Assembly (NCBI RefSeq): GCF_037963865.1
Contig: NZ_CP150170.1
Span: 372,001 to 436,000, forward strand
Direction of reading: 5' to 3'
DNA: 64,000 nt
Origin: Paenibacillus sp. FSL R10-2734
GTDB taxonomy: Bacteria > Bacillota > Bacilli > Paenibacillales > Paenibacillaceae
Of this stretch, positions 35,038 through 43,535 are shown piece by piece. The notes under the pieces were generated by a model. That model did not search any database. It was not told the origin of the DNA and saw only the letters and a list, made by a program, of their open reading frames with translations. Both the position numbers and the translations under genes were made by a program. Numbering within the stretch: position 1 is the first letter of the stretch; the number at the start of each line of letters is the position of its first letter.

Positions 35038-36048
35038 TTACTTAGCGATTTTAGCGAATTTCTCCAAAGTACGAACCAATTGTGCAGTGTAGGACATTTC
35101 ATTGTCATACCAAGCAACAGTCTTAACCAGTTGTTTGTCGCCAACAGTCAATACTTTAGTTTGTGTAGCATCGAACAGGGATCCGAAAGTCATACCTTTG
35201 ATGTCGGAAGATACGATTTCATCTTCAGTGTAACCATAAGTGTCTGGATCGGAAGCTGCTTTCATTGCTGCGTTGATTTCTTCAACAGTAACGCTCTTAT
35301 CAAGAACAGTTACAAGCTCAGTCAGGGAACCAGTTGCAACTGGAACACGTTGAGCTGCACCATCCAATTTACCTTTAAGTGCTGGAATAACCAGACCGAT
35401 TGCTTTAGCAGCACCAGTAGTGTTAGGAATGATGTTCTCAGCTGCTGCACGAGCACGTCTGAAGTCACCTTTAGCGTGTGGAGCATCCAAAGTGTTTTGG
35501 TCGCCAGTGTAAGCATGAATTGTAGTCATCAGGCCTTCAACAATACCGAACTTGTCGTTCAATACTTTTGCCATTGGAGCTAGGCAGTTAGTTGTGCAAG
35601 ATGCGCCGGAAATAACAGTCTCAGTACCATCAAGAATGTCATCGTTAACGTTGTAAACGACAGTTTTCATGTCGCCAGTAGCTGGAGCGGAGATAACTAC
35701 TTTCTTAGCTCCACCTTTCAAGTGTTTTTCAGCTGCTTCTTTAGTTGTGAAGAAACCTGTGCACTCAAGTACGATGTCAACGCCTAGGTCGCCCCATGGC
35801 AATTCTTCAGGGTTGCGGTTAGCAAGAACCTTAACTTCTTTACCATTGACTTTGAAGAAGCCATCATGCACTTCAACATCACCTTGGAATTTACCTTGAG
35901 TTGTATCATATTTAAGCAAATGAGCAAGCATCTTAGCGTCAGTCAAGTCGTTGATTGCTACCACTTCGATACCTTCTACATTTTGAATACGGCGGAAAGC
36001 AAGGCGGCCAATACGTCCAAATCCGTTAATTCCAACTTTTACACTCAT
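35038..36048 (-). CDS. gap: Glyceraldehyde-3-phosphate dehydrogenase
   Basis: 336 aa. Oxidises glyceraldehyde 3-phosphate with NAD and phosphate. NAD-binding VGINGFGRIGRLAFRR, an Asp after the second strand (AIND, residue 34) that favours NAD, and SGASCTTNCLAP with the catalytic Cys151. Position directly after cggR and before pgk marks it as the glycolytic (GapA-type) enzyme rather than the NADP-dependent gluconeogenic one. AGGAGGAAC precedes the ATG. Confidence 0.98.
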   Translation of the reverse strand: MSVKVGINGFGRIGRLAFRRIQNVEGIEVVAINDLTDAKMLAHLLKYDTTQGKFQGDVEVHDGFFKVNGKEVKVLANRNPEELPWGDLGVDIVLECTGFFTTKEAAEKHLKGGAKKVVISAPATGDMKTVVYNVNDDILDGTETVISGASCTTNCLAPMAKVLNDKFGIVEGLMTTIHAYTGDQNTLDAPHAKGDFRRARAAAENIIPNTTGAAKAIGLVIPALKGKLDGAAQRVPVATGSLTELVTVLDKSVTVEEINAAMKAASDPDTYGYTEDEIVSSDIKGMTFGSLFDATQTKVLTVGDKQLVKTVAWYDNEMSYTAQLVRTLEKFAKIAK

Positions 36049-36150
36049 TGAATAGTTCCTCCTAGAATTCTTTTTATTTATTCAAAACAGACCGTGAAGC
36101 CTGTCATGACAACAATGTTAAGTATAATGCAAGATATATGTTCTAGTGAT

Positions 36151-37203
36151 TTACGAAGATATCTGTAACTGATTATCAATTTCCTTGCCTATTTCTACAG
36201 CAGCAGCCTCGTCCGTGACGAGAATATTCTCCTGCCCGAAACGTAGCATCGCATGAATGGCTTTGGCCTTTGGCTTGCCTCCAGCAATACCGATGACTGT
36301 CTCCGTCCGAATAATATCTTCTAGACGTAGTCCCATCGTAAGCATAGTATGGACAACCCGACCATCTTCGTTAAAGTAATACCCAAAGGATTCGGCGACT
36401 GCTCCCTCACCCTGGATTTCTGAGACTGTAGCCTCATCCAGCTTGCGGCGGCGAGTCATTTCAATGGCATCCCCTATCCCATGTACAATAATACGCGAAC
36501 TGCGGATGATTTGTACAATCTCTCCAATATTAGAGTCAAGAGCTAGTGACTGGTAAGCATCCCCACTAAGTAAATCAGGTACATGCAGCAACCGGTAATT
36601 CGCTCCAACCCGTTTTGCCATTGTTGAGGCAATCGTATTGGCTTGAATCTCCATACTCTCCCCTAATCCACCACGCGCCGGAACAAACCAAGCGTTCTTG
36701 TAGGAAAGGGATAACGGTGGTGTCAGTTGATCAGCCATGTCGGCAAGCGTTGATCCACCTGTGACAGCAACAATATCATCTGTACGAAGTACACTAAGCA
36801 GTGCTTTTGCTCCTGCTCGGCCAAGTTCACGTTTGGTGAACGGCGATGACTCACAATCACCCGGTACCACAATAACTTTATCCAGACCGTACGTTGACCG
36901 AATTTTCTCTTCCAGCTCATCCAGACCAAACAGGCTCTTAACGACCGGCTCTAGCAAATCAAGCAGCCTACGCCCAGCAGCGCTAATACGCATACCAACG
37001 CTCTCAATCTCAATGAGCCCTTGCGATTTCAGAAGATCCGTCTCGGCACGCAGTACCCGCTCAGTCATATCAAGCGAAGCGGCAAGCGTTCTGCGCCCAA
37101 TGATATCGGACAACATGATCTGATGAAGAATCGTGTACCGTCTCTTAAGGGTTTCCATGAGATCAGGCAGAAGCTGCTTTTGGATATCTAATAAATTACG
37201 CAT
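36151..37203 (-). CDS. cggR: Central glycolytic genes regulator
   Basis: 350-aa SorC-family repressor of the gap operon. The N-terminal HTH lies about 20-70 (MLSDIIGRRTLAASLDMTER) and the C-terminal sugar-phosphate-binding domain includes VTGGSTLADMADQL and GIGDAIEMTRRR. In Bacillus it is released by fructose 1,6-bisphosphate. It is the first gene of the glycolytic operon; its own promoter region carries the tandem CGGGAC-type operator, so it represses itself. Confidence 0.95.
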   Translation of the reverse strand: MRNLLDIQKQLLPDLMETLKRRYTILHQIMLSDIIGRRTLAASLDMTERVLRAETDLLKSQGLIEIESVGMRISAAGRRLLDLLEPVVKSLFGLDELEEKIRSTYGLDKVIVVPGDCESSPFTKRELGRAGAKALLSVLRTDDIVAVTGGSTLADMADQLTPPLSLSYKNAWFVPARGGLGESMEIQANTIASTMAKRVGANYRLLHVPDLLSGDAYQSLALDSNIGEIVQIIRSSRIIVHGIGDAIEMTRRRKLDEATVSEIQGEGAVAESFGYYFNEDGRVVHTMLTMGLRLEDIIRTETVIGIAGGKPKAKAIHAMLRFGQENILVTDEAAAVEIGKEIDNQLQISS

Positions 37204-37248
37204 ACTTTCACTCCTGCAACTTCGTCTTCCTCTATTCCCTTGTTCATG

Positions 37249-37284
37249 GTCTCAAAATGTCCCGGGTAAACTTTTTAAGTCCCA
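37249..37284 (-). promoter_or_regulatory. CggR operator
   Basis: On the minus strand TGGGAC-N14-CGGGAC with the second copy continuing ATTTTGAGAC. The two GGGAC repeats are 20 bp apart, the same as in the Bacillus subtilis cggR operator as I recall it. It lies just downstream of the -10 box, so bound CggR would block elongation. Confidence 0.8.
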
Positions 37285-37289
37285 CTCAT

Positions 37290-37318
37290 ATTCTAACCAA
37301 ATATTGCTCGAAGTGCAA
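37290..37318 (-). promoter_or_regulatory. Sigma-A promoter of the glycolytic operon
   Basis: TTGCAC (37313-37318 on the complement), a 17-bp spacer and TAGAAT (37290-37295). The start would be around 37283, inside the CggR operator. Confidence 0.75.
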
Positions 37319-37498
37319 GTCTTCCGAGAGTAGAATTCTCAACCCCTTGTCTTCTTATACATTTATAAGATCAGGAAAGAGGTTCCGCATTTAAAACCTG
37401 TCATTAACTATCCAGATTCTAACGCTGAGGGAAAGCGAGTGTACGCTTGTCCACCTTGAAGACAAAGGATAGAGACCCTGCTCAGTATTATTAATACA
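37319..37498. other. Gap between the cggR promoter and the tRNA promoter
   Basis: No supported gene. A minus-strand open frame across the tRNA gene here is a chance frame. Confidence 0.4.
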
Positions 37499-37527
37499 TT
37501 GCAATTGCACAAAAATTGTATTATAAT
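37499..37527 (+). promoter_or_regulatory. Promoter of tRNA-Arg
   Basis: TTGCAA, 17-bp spacer, perfect TATAAT; 10 nt before the mature tRNA start. Typical strong stable-RNA promoter. Confidence 0.8.
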
Positions 37528-37537
37528 CATTTTTGTT

Positions 37538-37612
37538 GCGCCCGTGGTCCAATGGATATGACGTAGGCCTCCGAAGCCTGAGATCCAAGTTCGATTCTTG
37601 GCGGGCGCGCCA
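37538..37612 (+). tRNA. tRNA-Arg (anticodon CCG)
   Basis: 75 nt including encoded CCA. Acceptor stem GCGCCCG/CGGGCGC; anticodon stem AGGC/GCCT around the loop CTCCGAA, anticodon CCG reading CGG; T-arm CCAAG-TTCGATT-CTTGG; discriminator G. It has its own promoter and a terminator at 37662. Confidence 0.95.
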
Positions 37613-37661
37613 TAAATTTCGCTTCATACATATTTAGTAGCGTGTATACTACTACTTAACC

Positions 37662-37689
37662 AAAGAGCCGCTTGTTGGCTCTTTTTTTT
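37662..37689 (+). terminator. Terminator of tRNA-Arg
   Basis: AAGAGCC-GCTTGTT-GGCTCTT followed by six more T. Confidence 0.9.
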
Positions 37690-37698
37690 GAATATAAG

Positions 37699-37715
37699 TT
37701 TGACTTTCTTTGACT
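37699..37715 (+). promoter_or_regulatory. CtsR operator of clpP
   Basis: TTTGACTTTCTTTGACT is a direct heptamer repeat with a 3-nt spacer; its complement AGTCAAA-GAA-AGTCAAA fits the CtsR consensus RGTCAAA-NAN-RGTCAAA. It covers the -35 box of clpP, so CtsR would block RNA polymerase until heat stress. Confidence 0.88.
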
Positions 37716-37738
37716 TTTTGTTTGAATTTGTTTATCAT
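37710..37738 (+). promoter_or_regulatory. Sigma-A promoter of clpP
   Basis: TTGACT, 17-bp spacer, TATCAT. The -35 box is the second half of the CtsR operator. Confidence 0.75.
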
Positions 37739-37803
37739 GTGGATAATACGGCAAGAGTAAAAATGAATACATTTGAAGAACCAATATCAAGGAGGTTTTC
37801 CAC

Positions 37804-38400
37804 GTGAGTTATATTCCTATGGTAGTAGAACAGAGCAACCGCGGTGAGCGCGCTTATGACATCTATTCCCGCCTGCTGAAGGACCGCATCATTTTCCTTG
37901 GAACGGAGGTTAATGACGTGGTAGCCAATTCTATCATCGCACAAATGCTGTTCTTGGCTGCCGAAGATCCTGAGAAGGACATTCACCTTTACGTGAATAG
38001 CCCAGGCGGTTCCATTACTGCAGGTATGGCTATTTTTGATACAATGCAGTACATTAAACCGGACGTTTCCACCATCTGTGTGGGTATGGCAGCTTCCATG
38101 GGCGCTTTCCTGCTCAACGCTGGTGCTAAAGGCAAACGCTTCGCGTTGCCTAACAGTGAGATTATGATTCACCAACCTCTGGGTGGTGCTCAAGGTCAAG
38201 CAACGGATATCGAAATCCGTGCACGCCGTATCCTAAAATTGCGCGATAAGTTGAATCGCATTCTTGCAGAACGTACGGGTCAACCCCTGGAACGTATTGA
38301 AAAGGATACAGATCGTGATTACTTCATGACTGCTGCAGACGCGGCTGAATACGGTATCGTTGATAAAGTCATCGAGAAGACACTGCCTAGCGGTGTTTAA
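37804..38400 (+). CDS. clpP: ATP-dependent Clp protease proteolytic subunit
   Basis: 198 aa. Forms the two-ring barrel that degrades proteins fed by ClpX or ClpC, including SsrA-tagged ones. Catalytic Ser98 in GMAASMGAF, His123 in MIHQPLGG and Asp172 in DTDRDYFM. GTG start with AAGGAGG 8 nt upstream. It is transcribed on the plus strand, alone, from a CtsR-controlled promoter, and ends in a strong terminator. Confidence 0.98.
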   Translation: MSYIPMVVEQSNRGERAYDIYSRLLKDRIIFLGTEVNDVVANSIIAQMLFLAAEDPEKDIHLYVNSPGGSITAGMAIFDTMQYIKPDVSTICVGMAASMGAFLLNAGAKGKRFALPNSEIMIHQPLGGAQGQATDIEIRARRILKLRDKLNRILAERTGQPLERIEKDTDRDYFMTAADAAEYGIVDKVIEKTLPSGV

Positions 38401-38418
38401 GCTATAAAACAACAACAC

Positions 38419-38470
38419 AAAGAGGCTGTACCCTATCCACTTGATGGTTAGAGTACAGCCTCTTTACTTT
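38419..38470 (+). terminator. Terminator of clpP
   Basis: AAGAGGCTGTAC and GTACAGCCTCTT form a 12-bp stem around a long loop, then TACTTTTTA. On the minus strand the same stem is followed by TGTTGTTGTTTT, so it may also serve the SGNH hydrolase gene. Confidence 0.85.
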
Positions 38471-38498
38471 TTAGACCACTACTACACACGAATCTCAA

Positions 38499-39137
38499 TT
38501 AAATCAAACCGCCATAACCAAGCGCATCGAGTTTCTCAGCAATCACACGGTAACCTCGGCCATTCGGATGTAAGTGGTCAATAGATAACAGCCCTCTCTC
38601 GTTTCCTGCAAACTCACTATAAATAGAAGCAAATCCACATACTCGGCTACTGTACTGTGATGCATAGCGGTTAAAATGCCTAACCCACTCTGTAGCGCCT
38701 ACTACCTGAGGATAGGGATTATACAATCCCACAATTCGAATGATGAAAGGTCTACGCGTTCCCGCCTTCAATTGGATGAGAATACTCATAATTACAGCAA
38801 AATTTTGTTTGCATTCCTGTAGTGATCTCCGAAGCTCTTTAGATAAATTTTCAGGTTGTCTAGCTGTAGCCTTCGCAGCACGGATTAAATCATTGCCACC
38901 AATGGATAGAGTGATAATATCAGCTGCTCGAATGGCTTCGCGAGTCATAGAACTCCCGCGTAGCCGCTGTTCCAGTTCAGAAGTAGTCATTCCATTCACG
39001 CCCAAATTCGTAGAGGCCACTATTGAACGCAGCCTCCCTTCCGCCATTCTACGGTACACCGGGACAAAGCCGTTACCTGGCAGAGCGCCAAATCCAGTCG
39101 TCAAGGAATCGCCAATGGCAGTATATTGATAGCTCAT
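38499..39137 (-). CDS. SGNH/GDSL hydrolase
   Basis: 212-aa esterase-like protein with the four SGNH blocks: GDSLTTGFG (Ser, residue 9), NLGVNGMT (Gly), GGND (Asn) and SIDHLHPNGRGY (Asp and His near 190). No signal peptide, so likely cytoplasmic or released otherwise. Similar to the small spore-former lipase/acylhydrolases of the YpmR group. Substrate unknown. It is followed by the clpP gene running the other way. Confidence 0.87.
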   Translation of the reverse strand: MSYQYTAIGDSLTTGFGALPGNGFVPVYRRMAEGRLRSIVASTNLGVNGMTTSELEQRLRGSSMTREAIRAADIITLSIGGNDLIRAAKATARQPENLSKELRRSLQECKQNFAVIMSILIQLKAGTRRPFIIRIVGLYNPYPQVVGATEWVRHFNRYASQYSSRVCGFASIYSEFAGNERGLLSIDHLHPNGRGYRVIAEKLDALGYGGLI

Positions 39138-39260
39138 AGCTCTCCCCCGTTCATAAACTAGTTACTCCCTTTAGCATATGAATTAGAGTTGATTCTGGTA
39201 AGGGGGAGATGTCCAGTGCTCCTTTCCCACTCATTAAACATAATCTTAGATATTTTACAT

Positions 39261-39309
39261 AAAAAAAAAGAGGTGCTCCCCACTATTACTAGTAGAAGTA
39301 TCACCTCTT
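39261..39309 (-). terminator. Terminator of the SIMPL-domain gene
   Basis: AAGAGGTGATACTTC... and GGGGAGCACCTCTT form the stem, with a nine-T tail on the minus strand, starting about 30 nt after the stop. Confidence 0.85.
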
Positions 39310-39336
39310 CCTCTATATCTCACCTTGATTCCACTG

Positions 39337-40095
39337 CTATTTTAATTCATACATAACACTTAGCTGTGTTGTAACTTTAACTACTCCCGGTTGAACGGAT
39401 GTGCTTGCACCAGCATCTGCTGCAGCCATATCCATTTTCAGATTCTGTTCATAATAAACCGGAGAGGTACTGCCATCATTTTGGCTGACCGTGATTACTT
39501 GACCCAAGCTACGTTTAGCTGCCTTAGCAATAGCCGCTGCTTTAACATCTGCGTTTGCCATCGCCTTTTCAATCACCTGAGCTTCAAAGGCAGAAGTATC
39601 TTCCACGGAAAAACGTGCATTTCCGATATTGTTTGCCCCTGCCGCAGAGGCAGCGTCCAGCAATTCACCAACCTTGGTCAGATCTCTATAGGACACTAAC
39701 AGCGTATGATTCGCGTTGTACCCTTTTACTTGCTGTCCTTCTTTTTCGCTATAGCTATAGTTGGGTTGCACATAAAATTGAGTACTTTGAATATCCTTAT
39801 CTACGATTTTCCAAGTACCCTTCAGCAGTGTAGTGATCTTTTGGATTTTAGCAGCATTTGTTTTTTGTGCTTCTTGTGCGGTTGCAGCTGTAGTATCCAC
39901 ACCGATGGTCAAGTATACAATATCCGGCTTAATAGACAATTCACCTTTACCTACTACATTAACGACATTTTTCTGCACATCCTCAGCAGCGTAAGCCTTT
40001 GCAGGACCCTGAAAGACACCACTCATGCTGATCCCCCCAATTAACAAACTCCCTACGATCAACACTGAACCGATTTTCTTTACCAAACCTTTCAT
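39337..40095 (-). CDS. Secreted SIMPL-domain (DUF541) protein
   Basis: 252 aa. Sec signal peptide 1-36 (MKGLVKKIGSVLIVGSLLIG, then AKAYAAED). The mature part is one SIMPL domain: VVGKGELSIKPDIVYLTIGV and YNANHTLLVSYRDLTKVGELLDAASAAGANN (partly quoted). Such proteins are exported and form oligomers; the E. coli relative YggE is linked to oxidative stress. Single-gene unit with its own terminator. Ribosome site AAAGGGG upstream. Confidence 0.88.
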   Translation of the reverse strand: MKGLVKKIGSVLIVGSLLIGGISMSGVFQGPAKAYAAEDVQKNVVNVVGKGELSIKPDIVYLTIGVDTTAATAQEAQKTNAAKIQKITTLLKGTWKIVDKDIQSTQFYVQPNYSYSEKEGQQVKGYNANHTLLVSYRDLTKVGELLDAASAAGANNIGNARFSVEDTSAFEAQVIEKAMANADVKAAAIAKAAKRSLGQVITVSQNDGSTSPVYYEQNLKMDMAAADAGASTSVQPGVVKVTTQLSVMYELK

Positions 40096-40190
40096 ATTAG
40101 CCAGCCCCTTTCAATTTTTGTAATTTGTTATTATCCTCTAGACGAGTCTTTTTGGTAAATGTTGCACGGCTAAATCTATTTTTTGGTATT

Positions 40191-40214
40191 AAAAAAAGCC
40201 CCGAAGGGCTTTTA
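40191..40214 (-). terminator. Terminator of the glk-rapZ-yvcK-whiA-HPr group
   Basis: AAGCCC-TTCG-GGGCTTTTTTT on the minus strand, a tetraloop hairpin with seven T, about 30 nt after the HPr-like gene. Confidence 0.9.
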
Positions 40215-40242
40215 GTCATGCAATAAAAAGTCATTTTAAAGA

Positions 40243-40512
40243 TTATTGGTTCTCAAGCTCTTCTTTGCTAACGAGACTCGTCAAAGCGTTTACAGCTTGA
40301 TCCGCGTCTGCACCATCCGCGCTGATATAGATCTCCGTGCCGGAACTGATCGCTAAGCTCATAATACCCATAATACTTTTGGCATTTACTTTTTTATCGT
40401 CTTTTTCCACGAAAATCTCCGACGAAAACTTGTTAGCTTCTTGCACAAACAATGCTGCCGGTCGAGCGTGTAGCCCTGTCTTCAACCGAACAACTACCGG
40501 GTGCTTTGTCAT
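40243..40512 (-). CDS. HPr-family phosphocarrier, Crh-like but with His15
   Basis: 89 aa. The sequence is closest to Crh (RLKTGL-x-ARPAALFVQEAN and KKVNAKSIMGIMSLA), and it occupies the crh place after whiA. Yet residue 15 is His (TGLHARPA), whereas Bacillus Crh has Gln there and cannot take phosphate from enzyme I. Ser46 in AKSIMG, the HPr kinase target needed for CcpA co-repression, is present. So it could act in both PTS transfer and carbon repression. The ATG at 40512 has AGGGGG 9 nt upstream; the ATG at 40554 has no site and adds 14 foreign residues. Confidence 0.9.
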   Translation of the reverse strand: MTKHPVVVRLKTGLHARPAALFVQEANKFSSEIFVEKDDKKVNAKSIMGIMSLAISSGTEIYISADGADADQAVNALTSLVSKEELENQ

Positions 40513-40609
40513 GAAACGCTTACCCCCTAATTGAGTTCTCCCCAAAAATTTCACATTAATTTTATATTATTATATCATTATAACGTAAACCACACTAGAA
40601 AAAAAGTGA

Positions 40610-41539
40610 CTAGCCGCCTCGAACCTTGTCCGCCAGCTCATCAATCTTACGAAGTCGATGATTTACTCCGGACTTACTGACTGTACCTTTCAGCATTTCA
40701 CCAACCTCTTTAAGGTTGATATCTGGATGTGCCATTCGAATTTCTGCAACTTCTCGCAGTTTATCCGGTAAGCTCTCCAGTCCCACTTCTCGCTGCAGCA
40801 GTTTGATATTCTCAATCTGCCGCACCGCGGCACTTATCGTTTTATTGAGATTCGCAGTCTCGCAGTTCACGATCCGATTCACGGAATTACGCATATCACG
40901 CATAATTCTTACATCCTCAAATTTGAACAACGCTTGATGCGCCCCGATCAAACTTAAGAATTCGATAATCTTCTCGCCTTCTTTAATGTATAGAATAAAC
41001 CCTTTTTTACGTTCAATGCACCGTGCGTTTAGGTGAAATTCACCAGCCAGATCGACTAACGCTTTACAATGCTCCTCATACATCGAAGAAATCTCCAAAT
41101 GGTAAGAGGAACCCTCCGGATTATTAACCGATCCGCCCGCCAGAAATGCACCGCGCAAATAAGCACGCTTACAGCAGTTATTCCCAACAATCTCTTTATC
41201 AATACCGTCGGTAAAAATAAATCCTTCGGACACAATTCTGAGATCATTTAATATCTCCTGTACGCGACTAGGGATTCTAACGATATAAACGTTATTTTTC
41301 TTCAAACGCATTTTTTTACGCACGAGTAGCTCAATATGGACCTGGTAATATTTCTTAAGTAAAGAATATACCCGCCTTGCAATCGCGGCGTTCTCCGTCG
41401 AGATGTCGAGAATAACCTTTTTGCTTGAAAGCTGCACAGATCCATTCATACGGATTAGCGCTGACATCTCCGCCTTCTCACAACAAGGCTCACTCTCCAC
41501 CATCGTCAGCTCTTTTTTGGTAAGGGCCGCAAAAGACAA
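40610..41539 (-). CDS. whiA: WhiA DNA-binding protein
   Basis: 309 aa. Homologue of sporulation regulator WhiA: an N-terminal homing-endonuclease-like fold without catalytic residues and a C-terminal HTH (DKLREVAEIRMAHPDINLKE, SGVNHRLRKIDELA). In Bacillus it affects cell division and chromosome segregation. TTG start at 41539, 7 nt after GAGGTG; it gives LSFAALTKKELT aligned with the Bacillus MSFASETKKELT. The longer frame from 41572 adds 11 residues unlike the family. Between yvcK and the HPr-like gene, as in Bacillus. Confidence 0.95.
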   Translation of the reverse strand: MSFAALTKKELTMVESEPCCEKAEMSALIRMNGSVQLSSKKVILDISTENAAIARRVYSLLKKYYQVHIELLVRKKMRLKKNNVYIVRIPSRVQEILNDLRIVSEGFIFTDGIDKEIVGNNCCKRAYLRGAFLAGGSVNNPEGSSYHLEISSMYEEHCKALVDLAGEFHLNARCIERKKGFILYIKEGEKIIEFLSLIGAHQALFKFEDVRIMRDMRNSVNRIVNCETANLNKTISAAVRQIENIKLLQREVGLESLPDKLREVAEIRMAHPDINLKEVGEMLKGTVSKSGVNHRLRKIDELADKVRGG

Positions 41540-41585
41540 GGGTCTCACCTCTTTCTGAAATAAGTACGACATTCATATATATAAG

Positions 41586-42572
41586 TTATTGCCTCGGGTT
41601 TCTATTTATCCAATCTTGCACAAGGTGGTAGATATGATGACTAAGCTTATCGGTATCATGCCTTAAATAAGTTCGGAATAACACTAACTTATCGGCTATA
41701 ACTTTATAAGTACTGCCTTTCAGTACATCCTTGTCGAGTTGTACCGGGCGAGCACCCTTCTCCGCGTACTTCGTCTGCACCTGCTCTGGAATTTGACCGT
41801 CATTAACAATAACATAATCGAATAAATGAATCCCAATATGATCATAAACGGCCTGTAAATGGTCATTTACAGTATAATTATCTGTTTCACCAGGCTGAGT
41901 CATTACATTACAGACAAAGATTTTGATTGCATCAGAAGATACAACTGCTTCTGCTAGCTTGGGAACAAGTAGGTTCGGAAGAATGCTTGTGTATAGACTC
42001 CCTGGACCCAAAAGAATCGCATCCGCATTTCGAATCGCTTCCAGTGCTTCAGGCAACGGTTCCACATCAGCAGGCTCCAAAGACACTCGTTTGATGATCC
42101 CTCCGGCTTCCGGTATCTTAGACTCGCCCGTGATAATCGTGCCATCCGACATTTCTGCACGCAACACTACGGCATCCCCCGCAGCGGGCAATACCCGTCC
42201 GCGAACAGCGAATAATCGACTGAGCTCGCGAACCGCTGTAACGAAATCACCGGATATATCTGTGAGCGCAGCAAGGATTAGATTACCAAGACTATGACCT
42301 GCCAAGCCTTCACCTGTGTTGAAACGATATCTCATAATATCCGCCATGAGCGGCTCCACATCAGCCATAGCCGTTAATACGTTGCGGATATCCCCAGGAG
42401 GCGGCATTTGCAGTTCACTGCGCAAAATACCCGAGCTTCCTCCATCATCTGCTACGGTAACTATAGCTGTAATATCTAGCGGCTTTTCTTTTAGGCCGCG
42501 AAGCATGACAGATAGCCCCGTACCACCGCCCATAACGACGATACGTGGACGCTCTCTTTGTTCTTCAGTCAC
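41586..42572 (-). CDS. yvcK: Gluconeogenesis factor YvcK (UDP-sugar-binding)
   Basis: 328 aa. CofD-like fold with the N-terminal GGGTGLSVMLRGLKE, then VTVADDGGSSGILRSELQMPPPGD, and LGPGSLYTSILPNLLVP in the middle. Needed for cell shape and growth on gluconeogenic carbon in Bacillus; binds UDP-sugars. It lies 14 nt after rapZ... and 46 nt before whiA within the conserved rapZ-yvcK-whiA-crh block, here transcribed from the glk side. Confidence 0.95.
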   Translation of the reverse strand: MTEEQRERPRIVVMGGGTGLSVMLRGLKEKPLDITAIVTVADDGGSSGILRSELQMPPPGDIRNVLTAMADVEPLMADIMRYRFNTGEGLAGHSLGNLILAALTDISGDFVTAVRELSRLFAVRGRVLPAAGDAVVLRAEMSDGTIITGESKIPEAGGIIKRVSLEPADVEPLPEALEAIRNADAILLGPGSLYTSILPNLLVPKLAEAVVSSDAIKIFVCNVMTQPGETDNYTVNDHLQAVYDHIGIHLFDYVIVNDGQIPEQVQTKYAEKGARPVQLDKDVLKGSTYKVIADKLVLFRTYLRHDTDKLSHHIYHLVQDWINRNPRQ

Positions 42573-42590
42573 TATGGACCCCTTCTCTCA

Positions 42591-43490
42591 TTAGTGCCGA
42601 TCACGCTCGGAATCCCGATGACTAACCGCTACGGATTCCGTTTCGCTGACGCCCAGCATTTTACCCAAATATTCAGAAATAGCTACCGAACGGTGTTTGC
42701 CGCCCGTACAGCCAATGCCGATAATAATCTGGGATTTACCTTCCCTACGATATTGCGGAATTAAAAAATGAAGCATATCGAGCAGTTTGGTCAGGAACAC
42801 CTGTGTCTCAGGCCACTTCATTACATAGTCATAGACATCGCTGTCCTGACCTGTTTTGGGCCGCAGGTTATCCACATAATGTGGGTTAGGCAAAAAGCGA
42901 ACATCGAAGACGAGGTCTGCATCAATAGGAATACCATACTTAAATCCGAACGACGTAATATTGACGGAGAGTGTGCTTTTTCCTAAATGCGAGAACCGCG
43001 ATACAATCTTCTCTTTTAGCTGCACTGGTTTCATACTGCTAGTATCCAGACACAATGTGGCTGAATTCTTTAATTCCTCCAGCATTTTACGTTCCAGCTT
43101 GATACCGTCAAGTGGAAGTCCCTTGGGCGCTAGAGGATGATGACGCCGACTTTCCTTGTAACGCTGCACAAGTACCGAATCCGTAGCATCCAAGAACAAG
43201 ATTTCACAACCAATGGTTGACTCATCCTTGATATAGGCTAAAGACTCGGACAAAGCAGTGAAGAATTCTCGGCCGCGCAGGTCAATCACAAGAGCTACCT
43301 TGGCGATCTTACCCTTCGACTGCTCAATCAGTTCTGCAAACTTAGGGATCAGCACCGGCGGCAAATTATCAACACAGAAGAACCCTAGGTCTTCCAGACT
43401 TTGCACAGCAATTGTCTTACCCGCACCTGACATTCCGGTAATAATGATCAGGGTGGCTCCAGCCGTTGGAGTATTGTCCAATTCGGTCAT
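42591..43490 (-). CDS. rapZ: RNase adapter / nucleotide-binding protein RapZ (YvcJ)
   Basis: 299 aa. Walker A motif GMSGAGKTIA near residue 20, then FFCVDNLPP, DLRGREFF and the C-terminal IGCTGGKHRSVAISEYL. In Gram-negatives RapZ guides RNase E to a small RNA; in Bacillus YvcJ is a GTP/ATPase linked to competence. First gene of the rapZ-yvcK-whiA-HPr group, 46 nt after the glucokinase gene. Confidence 0.95.
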   Translation of the reverse strand: MTELDNTPTAGATLIIITGMSGAGKTIAVQSLEDLGFFCVDNLPPVLIPKFAELIEQSKGKIAKVALVIDLRGREFFTALSESLAYIKDESTIGCEILFLDATDSVLVQRYKESRRHHPLAPKGLPLDGIKLERKMLEELKNSATLCLDTSSMKPVQLKEKIVSRFSHLGKSTLSVNITSFGFKYGIPIDADLVFDVRFLPNPHYVDNLRPKTGQDSDVYDYVMKWPETQVFLTKLLDMLHFLIPQYRREGKSQIIIGIGCTGGKHRSVAISEYLGKMLGVSETESVAVSHRDSERDRH

Positions 43491-43535
43491 TAAAGCGTCC
43501 CCTCCCTAAATTAGTATATGAATACTCTCTATCTT

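Noticed and set aside
37391..37627. 78-aa minus-strand frame over the tRNA gene
   Set aside because: It is the antisense of tRNA-Arg and its promoter; a well-known type of false frame.
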